From NCBI GenBank assembly GCA_933228895.1, contig OW121848.1:160658688-160722687 (forward strand): DNA of 64,000 nucleotides. The letters are read 5' to 3'. The notes under the pieces were generated by a model. It did not search any database. It was not told where the DNA came from and worked only from the letters and a program-made list of their open reading frames with translations. Of the stretch, positions 56,895-64,000 are shown one piece after another; the first letter of the stretch is position 1; each line of letters opens with the position of its first letter. This DNA is from Platycnemis pennipes. Lineage: Eukaryota > Arthropoda > Insecta > Odonata > Platycnemididae. The position numbers were made by a program, and so were the translations under genes.

Positions 56895-57380
56895 ATTAAA
56901 ATGTAGCAAACGGCGTGGGGACGGGAGATAGGATATTGCTGTCTGCTCGCTTTGCATCCAACGCCACTCCCCTGCTCATTTCGCGTCCCTGGGAACAGAG
57001 AGAGCGCATCGCACAAGGGTTGCCGCTCCCCGCCAGTGCTGAAGTCACCATTTCCGAAGCACCCGCACCTTGCCGCGCCTCTCCACCGAGTGATGGCGCT
57101 GTTGCTGGAGGAGGCGCCGGCGCTTGTTATTCCCCCCCCCCCCCCCCCACACCCTCCCATTGGCCGAGGGGCACACCGCCCGGGGCGGATTTCAGCGATG
57201 AAACCATCAAAGCGGGGGGCCCCACACACTCTGCGCCACCTCATCGCTTGACGGCGAAAATAGCTCCGGGGCCTTTCCGCGAGCGCAGGGGGCGATGAAT
57301 GGGCGTTCCAAAAGGCCCCCTTCCTCCCGGGCCTCCATCGACGCCGACCGCACCTCAAATTACGTGAAACCGCCGCACTG
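56895..57380. other. GC-rich island 5 with poly(C) run
   Basis: CpG-rich, with a C run of about 16 at 57132-57148 and CCCATTGGCCGAG (inverted CCAAT) just after it. A 170-codon minus-strand open stretch here is rich in Gly/Arg/Ala and contradicted by open frames on the other strand. Confidence 0.42.
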
Positions 57381-57886
57381 TGATATTATCCGGACGACTT
57401 AAGGGCCTCTCCTCGTGTGATTCCTTCGCTGCCCGAGATGAATTCCGCTGACACCCTTTTTTTTATTTCTGCTTCACGAGGTTCAGCGCGTTTTGCTTAT
57501 CGAGCAAAGTGTAAAAGGCGAATAATATTAATAAACATGAGCTAAATGACGGCCTTGACGTTATTAAGTGCGTGATTCAGTCATAAAGCCGTTTTATACT
57601 TGTTTCTGCTGGCGTTATTCGTCATCCCTTGGCTTCAGATGAATAACGAGTTCGAGTGCCGTTGAAAGATATAAGAAATGTATCCACCTTCGTCTCCATT
57701 TCCCTTCTTGCTCTCTCTCTCTCACCTTCCCAGGTTTTGCTGCATCGAATATTAAAGTTTCACATTATAGAGCGTGAAGTAGTTAATAAGGTTGTCGCTA
57801 GTGATCACGGCTCTACGCCCCAGGGATATTTTCACTAAACCAATGACTAAACCACTGCAAGAGACTTTCGATCGAGACTTTTCAAA
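57381..57886. other. unassigned
   Basis: No gene or repeat recognised; short CT repeat at 57712-57724. Confidence 0.35.
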
Positions 57887-57897
57887 AAGGTCAATCC

Positions 57898-59681
57898 TAC
57901 AATTGGTTTACTGCAGCCCTCCACTCCTCCCTGTTCCATGCCAATTCCTTTACCTCCCTATAGTTCTTCTTCTCCAGATCCTTCTTCACTTGTCATAAGT
58001 ATTTGTCTCTCGGTCATCCTCGTGGCACTTTCCCTTCCATTTTTCCTTCCATTATGTTTCGCAAGTATTCGTTGTGTCTCATGATGCGCCCAAGCCATCT
58101 TGTTCTCCTTTGTCGTATGATGCTCCATAATCTCTTTTCTTCTTCTGCTCTTCTGCAAACTTCCTCGTTTCTCAACTTGTCGGTCCATTTGATTTTCAGC
58201 ATCCTCCTCCAACACCAGATTTCGAAGGCTTTTATTCTTTTCTGATCAGCTTTCCCAGTGGTCCATGTTTCTGATCCATATAATGCCACAGCCCATACAA
58301 ATGTATTAACATACTGTTTCCTTGTCTCCATTATAATGTTCTTTGAGCATAGAAGCTGCCTCTTCTCCATGAATTCCTTCTTAGCTTGGGCTGTTCTGCG
58401 CTTGATGTCCATTGTACTCCTTGCATACCATGTAATACTGTTGCTCAGCTGGGGTGAATAAGTCCACTTTGCTCTAATTTCTCTCCTTTGAGGCGGACCT
58501 CGACTGCCACTTTCTCTCTTTCGCGTGCAAGTACTTTGGTTTTCTTCCCATTGATTTTCATGTTGTATTGTTGAAATATTTCTTCGATTACATTTATCGA
58601 CGTTTGAAGGTCTTCTCCTTTCTCTGCTAGGATAGCGATATCATCTGCAAATCTTACCATATTGATTTCTTCTCCATTCACCTTGATTCCTTTAATTTCC
58701 TTTTCTTCTAATTCTTTAAATTTCTCTTCCATCATCATCATCATCATTGGTCAACAATCCTAGGATTGGTTTGACGCAGCTTTCCACTCGATTCTTCTAT
58801 CGGCCAACCTTTTCATTTTGACGTAATTCTTCTCTTTTACATCCTTCACCACCTGTTCCATGTATCTCATACGAGGCTTGCCTTTTCCTATCTTCCCGTT
58901 CACTTTTCCCTCGACGATAGTCTTCATCAGGCCATCGCGTCTCAAGATATGGCCAATTAATTTTTCCCTTCTTCTTTTTAGAGTTGTCAGCAGACTTCTC
59001 TTTTCTCCTACTCTTCTTAGCACTTCCTCGTTACTTAGTTTCTTCCATATGCATGTTGAAGAGGGCTTGGGACATGTTGCATCCTTGTCTGACCCCCTTT
59101 TTTAATGCGAGCCTCTATTTTTCCTCCATACGTAGAGTGGCGGTTTGAATCTTGTAGAACTGGTAGATAATTCTTCTGTCATTGTAGTCTATTCCAAGTT
59201 TTTCCATTATGTTGAACATCCTATTCCATTTGACAGTGTCGAAGGCCTTCTCTAAGTCTATGAATGCTACGCACAATGGTTTGTTCACATGGATAATTTG
59301 TTCTCCCAGTATTCTCAGGCAGAGTATTGCCTATCTGGTTCCCTTGTTCTTCCTAAATCCAAACTGCGTATCCGACAAGTTTTCTTCCATTTTCCTCTCA
59401 ATTCTTCTGCTGATTATTCGAGTCATAATTTTGGAGGCATGTGACAATTGGCTCAAGGTTCGGTGGTCCTTACATTCCTCCACCCTCGTTTTCTTCGGTA
59501 TTGCGACCGTGACACTCCTCTTGATATCTTCCGGCAGCTTCCCTGAGTCATAGCAGTCTCTGATAATGTCATACAGGGATCGTTTGTTTTATCACCAAGT
59601 GCTTTAATTATTTCTCCGCTAATTTTGTCCTCTCCAGGCGCCATTCTATTCTTCAGGTCTCGTACTGCTCTTTCGAACTCG
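57898..59681 (-). pseudogene. RTE/BovB-like reverse transcriptase, broken
   Basis: In order on the minus strand: RMAPGEDKISGEIIKALGDK; catalytic VAFIDLEKAFDTVKW (about 59230-59270); KKGVRQGCNMSQALFNMHME (about 59045-59105); after the nested insertion, INMVRFADDIAILAE with the catalytic aspartate pair (about 58628-58660); and the C-terminal YGSETWTT, AFEIWCWRRMLKIKW and RWLGRIMRH. A stop and several frameshifts break it. The C-terminal W/C pattern is typical of RTE-like elements annotated as endonuclease-reverse transcriptase. A LINE remnant, not a host gene. Confidence 0.87.
58733..59042 (-). mobile_element. RTE-like LINE 3' end nested in the same family
   Basis: 310 bp flanked by TCTTCCAT at 58725-58732 and 59043-59050. 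It encodes the last 85-90 codons (EEVLRRVGEKRSLLT to ...EWKAASNQS), a stop, CCTAGGATTGTTGACC and an ATG-repeat tail ((CAT)n on the plus strand). It splits the resident RT between LFNMHMEE and the following KFKELEEKE. Confidence 0.9.
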
Positions 59682-59965
59682 CGGGGCTCGGGTTGGTTTG
59701 GTGGCTAGACTACTGGCCTCCCGTCCCGAGGGCCCGGGTTTGAAACCCGGCAGTGGCGGATTTTTCAGTGGAAAACCGGTCCCCACTTAAGTGCCTAGTG
59801 AAGGGCATTTCAAGTTCAGTACTCCGTCCATCGGAAGGGACGTTAAGCCGTGGTCCCCTTGGCGCCTTTCGGTAAGAGTAGGCTAATACCGACGCCGGGT
59901 TTCTCTCCACCCTTCCTCCGTTCCCTGAAAACTCCTACCATCACCTAATTATCCACCTATCCTAT
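59682..59965 (+). mobile_element. SINE-1, plus orientation
   Basis: A box TGGTTTGGTGGCTAGAC, B box GGGTTTGAAACCC (59736-59748), body close to 34975-35305. The 3' end is short (stops at CACCTATCCTAT), and no clear target duplication was found. Confidence 0.88.
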
Positions 59966-60045
59966 GTTGTCTGCTCCACTTCCCTTGATCTCACTCACTC
60001 GTAAGATGTCTAACTCCAACCTGGCCATCTCCATCTTCATCTACA

Positions 60046-60806
60046 GCTACATAATACCCTGCAAGCCACCACGAGGGTGTGTGGCAGGGGGTGATTTCTC
60101 ACCAAACATGCACTACATATCATGCATTAAAAAGGAATAGTATTAATATAGTAGTCAGAACAACACTATTTAAAAAAAAAGATACAAATTGCTAAGCAAA
60201 CATGCAAAAACATCCTGTTAGTAGGGTTAGCTTTAAGTACTCATACCAACATGCATCTACCAATGCTATTCATTGCTACTCTCTGATAGGACATATTTAC
60301 CGTTATTCGTATCTCTAATTGTTCGAGGGAAAAAGGACATTTTGAATCTATCAGTTCGGCAATCAATTTATCTAATTTTATGAATATGGTCCAGTCTGCC
60401 ATAGTAAGTTGGGGTTCGTAAAATATTTTTAACTTCATCACTGAAAATATTGCCTTGGAATTTGTTTAAGAGATTAAGTCTAAATTTCAACCTGCGATCT
60501 GACAATGATTCTCATTTCAATTCATTTAATAGACTGGTTACGCTAAGATAATTATCGTATCGTCCCTTTATAAATCTTGCCGATCTTCGCTGCACACGTT
60601 CAAGTACATTACTTAGACCGATTTCGTAGGGATCCCATACACTGGCAGCATATTCCAAATGAGGTCTAACAAGGGAAAAGTAGCTGATTTCTCGTACATG
60701 ATCGCCACATTTACCCAATACTCTTTTGATGAAACCCAGTTTACGATTAGCTTGACCCATTATTTCACGTATATGTTTACCCCAGGAAAGATCATGTGTG
60801 AGTTTT
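60046..60806 (-). mobile_element. LINE-A copy with tail
   Basis: Inverted tail (TCATCTACAGCTACATAATA), hairpin, 3' UTR, then about 185 codons of ORF with a few stops (60241-60441 and 60512-60760). 5' end at the codons for HDLSWGKH. Abuts the endonuclease piece of the RTE-like LINE. Confidence 0.9.
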
Positions 60807-61304
60807 TTTAATTTATAGTTTTTTAATTTTTTTACCCAAGATTTTTAATCTTCGCGGTCTCCAGCTTACAACACGCACCCATGGATCTCACGTTCCGTGT
60901 CCCTATCTTGCATTTGACACCTTTGACTGGTGTATCCTTCCCAGTAGTTTTTTTACCTCCGGAATATTTTACCGGGAAGAATGCCATCACGTCACTTTGA
61001 ATCTAAGGCTGCATCTTCTATGGACGATAATGTGTCGGTTCCTCGTTGCCTTCCGCGTCGCACACAGTACTCCGGTCAAATCCATGAATTTCACTCTCGC
61101 CCGAAGCTATGGCTATAGCTAAGTTGATACCGGACTGATCCTCTGTATCTTCGCCATCAGTACCTTCTGATGAGACTGCTGCCTCTCAACAATGGAGTGT
61201 TTTTTGTGGGTGTAGCTCGTTGCCTCGTCCCAGGAAAATCTAACATATTCCACGTTTTTTCTTTTTTAATCAAATATTTTCCAGAATTTTTGAAAAATAT
61301 TTTC
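60807..61304. other. unassigned
   Basis: No gene or repeat recognised. Confidence 0.35.
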
Positions 61305-61373
61305 CGGTCTCGAACCAGCAACCTTCAGCTTTGCAGCCGAACACGCTACCCCTGGGCCACTCCGGGTCCTGTA
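61305..61373 (-). repeat. tRNA-like sequence (SINE head or tRNA relic)
   Basis: Read on the minus strand: GGAGTGGCCCAGGGGTAGCG (A box), an anticodon-arm-like CTGCAAA, and GGTTCGAGACC (B box). Box spacing is tRNA-like. The anticodon loop would read GCA (Cys), but the acceptor stem does not pair, so it is not called as a tRNA gene. Confidence 0.55.
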
Positions 61374-61532
61374 ACATTGTATTGCATAATCAATAGTGCA
61401 AATGCTGGTGACTCTTCTTTTGCATGTATAAATGCAGTTAAATCAAATCGTGTGGATTTGCCAGGGCCAGATCTTTTCGGTAAATCAGTCAAATCTATGA
61501 CTTTTAGCAATTGATGAGATATCATCTCACCT

Positions 61533-61675
61533 CCCAAAGGGTTAAAAACATCAGGTAGGTATTCGCCGTTTGTAACTCGAGAACTAATTGACGGATCGAA
61601 GAACGGAACAGTATGGGTCTTTTTATTTTAGCAACTGTATCGGATTCGGGAATAAAAAATATCGCAAACGACCCC
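61533..61675 (-). mobile_element. M1 MITE, terminal 143 bp
   Basis: From CCAAAGGGTTAAAAACATCA to AACGACCCC|ATT. Only one terminal repeat is present. Confidence 0.8.
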
Positions 61676-63184
61676 ATTTTGAGATATAAAAGAGGTTTTT
61701 CAGAAAGAATTTATGATTGAAAGAATTGGGTGTCAAGTCATCCCTTGCGCCAATATATCGGCTTCCATTCAAATTTGTTACCTGGATAATGAATTGAATT
61801 TGATTCGAATCTTTATCCGTTCAAGATGGTTGCATTTCTCGGATGTTTATCCCTTCGAATTGTTTTCTCGTGAACGAGGTTTCATCGATACTGCGGTATC
61901 GGAAACGGATTTAGTGTCCTGCGTCAAGCCTGGGTACTATTAAGTATTTTAGATTTGCAGCTAAAGCTATCGGCCTCTTTCCTGGTCTAATGTGCTAACC
62001 GTTACCTCCAGTGGCTCCAACGCGTAATTAAAAGTTAAACGAGAGATATGTGAGACTAACGAAAATACCATCTTCATCATATTTAGTGAAAGGGAGACGA
62101 GGATGAATTTTCACTGCTGTGGCGTTGATGAATTCTCAGTCTCCCTTTCATCGAATGGCCCCCAGCTCCATTTTCATATAAACGTATAATTTCCATTCAA
62201 GTTTGTCGTCTCAATTATAATATGCAAATTAACTGTTGGGATGGATGGACCTTGTGTGAAAGGATCTCGGACTCGTGCCATCACCGTTGGAAGAGCCAAT
62301 AATGGCAGTTAAAACACTTAAATGGACACTGGCAGGCGCTCGGACCGCAATTATTCACAGTGTGAGCTAAGTGAAGATTGAAATTATATCCTCGCGTTGG
62401 CGATGTAATTCCTGGTCTAAACATTAATTCGCAAACCATTTCGTGCCGATCTTTAATCGAGGTGTGTAACATATCTGCCCTACCCTTCTAAAATTACCCG
62501 TCCGCCTGAACGATTATTCCTGTGGTCAGTCGAGAGGGATGCTTGCATGTTTCGGAGATGTGACGGACACATGCACGAACGGAAACACCCCGAGTGCCCA
62601 TTGATTCGCTTCTGATAACTACATTCTGCGAATATAATCTTCCGCAGATTCACTAAAATTGCTTCGGAAAAATTATGATGCTGTATTTTTGTCCGATTCA
62701 CACGTGGGCTAAAGATGATTACGGCAAGCTGAAATGCCAACGGGGATTTTAAAATAGGTGTGATGGCTTTCTCAACGGCGGAAATCATCTGGAAGCCTTT
62801 AAAATATGTATGCGTTTAAATTTATGCGCACCCCATATCCAAAATGAAATTTAGATGGCCTCGACTGTAAATCGAAAAATAAAGAGACCGCCAAATATAC
62901 CTGTAGGTACTCATTACGAGCGGTTCATCGTGGGATTCAGAAAATTATTCTCCTTCTCCATGCTAACGATGGATAATTATTGGCTATGGTTTAAATGCCC
63001 AGAAAGTTCTAGATGATGGAAAGAATGAATTGATGGACCTGTGGATATTACTAAAATGTTTTTTCGTTTATTTCGGGTTTATGGGATTTAAACTTTACGA
63101 GGAAACAACGATGACTTCATTACAGCCATGGCATACCTTAGAATTCTGATACCACGTGCTGCAGTCTAAAATCTGTGAAGTAAT
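61676..63184. other. unassigned
   Basis: 1.5 kb without a recognised gene or repeat. Open stretches at 61713-61943 and 62480-62788 have no recognisable homology. Confidence 0.38.
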
Positions 63185-63480
63185 TAGGTGTTACGATCAC
63201 AAGAGTTCTATCTTGGGGTAAACACATCAGGGAAATCTGCAGTCAGCCAATCAAAAGGTATGATAAATATTAAGAATATTTGGCTAAGACAAAACACTAA
63301 TGAGGCCGCAAATAGTGAGAGCATTTTGGCTACTAGGGTGGATTACTGCCAGATGAAGCAGATTTGATTTCAGAGACGGGCTGTGTACAGTGGGCCGAAG
63401 AGGGATTTGTAAAAGGTTTTTATGATAAGTTTAACACTGTGGCTACATGTTGAGAAGAATTAAGTTAGGACTACCTTGGT
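63185..63480 (+). mobile_element. old LINE-B/C ORF fragment
   Basis: TTGGGGTAAACACATCAGGG (encoding WGKHIR) and TTTGTAAAAGGTTTTTATGAT (encoding FVKGFYD) in the right order and spacing for the post-RT region. Heavily mutated. Confidence 0.6.
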
Positions 63481-63594
63481 AAGTTAGATAAGAAAGACAA
63501 AATAATATAGTTCGGTCATTGAAGCATGGAATGTTTTATTTTCGCGAACCGATAGGGGCAATAATAGGTTGTATCTAAGTTAGCGTGATCCGAT

Positions 63595-63812
63595 TGATGT
63601 ATGGCGAATGTACTGAATTCCCATTCCGAGGGTTCGGGTTCGAATTCCGGCACTGGAGGTGCTTTTTTCATCGGAATGATTGTCCTCATTTCATTGCTGT
63701 GTGGAGAGCTTTTCAAATCCAGAACTCTGTCCGTCTGATGGGACGGTAAATCAGGCCCCTTTGGGACCTTTCGTTAAGAGCAGGTTAATGCCGACGCCGG
63801 GTTTCTCTAAAT
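63595..63812 (+). mobile_element. SINE-1 copy, diverged
   Basis: B box GGGTTCGAATTCCGG at 63627-63641, then the SINE-1 body to GACGCCGGGTTTCTCT. The head is mutated around the A box. Confidence 0.72.
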
Positions 63813-64000
63813 CATCTCTTAGATGCAAAGGACGTAGATAACGGTCCTCTCCCCCGAATAACTGCCGCCACTCGTCTGTCTAATTAAAAAGAGGCCAGAA
63901 ATCTTTTTCCTTGCCCCCTTGCAATTCGAACAAGGCTTGAAGCAATGCACCGAATTTTTTCGCCCCTTGAATCCGTGAAATTTCTCTCGGTTCCTCCGCC

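Larger units (their letters stand above)
57887..60045 (-). mobile_element. RTE/BovB-like LINE, interrupted twice
   Basis: Minus strand. 59966-60045 encodes a piece of the endonuclease start (EMARLELDILRVSEIK). 59043-59681 encodes the front of the RT. 57887-58732 encodes the rest of the RT and the C-terminal region. It is interrupted by SINE-1 (59682-59965) and by a second copy of itself (58733-59042). Most of the endonuclease is missing. Confidence 0.85.

Noticed and set aside
56846..57358. 170-codon open frame on the minus strand
   Set aside because: Gly/Arg/Ala-rich reading across a GC island and a poly(C) run; two plus-strand frames are equally open.
1..64000. CRISPR arrays, operons, ribosome binding sites, bacterial insertion sequences
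   Set aside because: The repeats are dispersed eukaryotic retroelements and MITEs; there is no regularly spaced direct-repeat array and no clustered prokaryotic coding sequence.

Overview
This is eukaryotic, AT-rich, intergenic or intronic DNA made largely of interspersed repeats. No host gene, exon chain, rRNA gene or intact tRNA gene could be supported. The reverse-transcriptase fragments, the tRNA-derived SINEs and the MITE density point to an arthropod, most likely an insect. A guess of a damselfly-like genome rests only on memory of similar repeats and is weak.

The dominant repeat is a non-LTR retrotransposon of CR1/L2/Nimbus-like type. Three subfamilies are named here LINE-A, LINE-B and LINE-C. 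Almost all copies are 5'-truncated. They share one 3' module: a short hairpin bounded by CCCTGC and GCAGGG, followed by a (GTAGAT)n tail. About 26 copies of the module occur on both strands. The best LINE-A copy (21600-23182, +) keeps a 430-codon RT reading frame; the next best (46828-47715, +) keeps the last 211 codons. A second LINE of RTE/BovB-like type lies on the minus strand at 57887-60045, with smaller fragments at 26490, 29018, 51368 and 58733. A third, decayed LINE lies at 53761-54330.

Non-autonomous elements fill much of the rest. M1 is a MITE of about 530 bp with ten full or partial copies. SINE-1 and SINE-2 are tRNA-derived. A hAT-type MITE lies at 46397-46694 and a MITE with a 38-bp inverted repeat at 19597-19852. 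Three less familiar elements stand out: a 1.28-kb TIR element filled with a CATGGAGGTGACA motif (7171-8449), a 200-bp fold-back with a tRNA-like core (28391-28590), and a 314-bp fold-back with a 15-bp target duplication (50467-50780).

Nested insertions give a relative history. M1 interrupts LINE-A at 5890 and LINE-B at 27388, but LINE-A interrupts M1 at 46828. SINE-1 interrupts LINE-B at 34975, and an 88-bp LINE tail interrupts SINE-1 at 36264. The 1.28-kb TIR element interrupts an old SINE-1. These families therefore overlapped in time. Five GC-rich islands (near 9.0, 14.1, 44.0, 55.9 and 57.1 kb) contrast with the AT-rich background and could be regulatory, but no gene can be attached to them.
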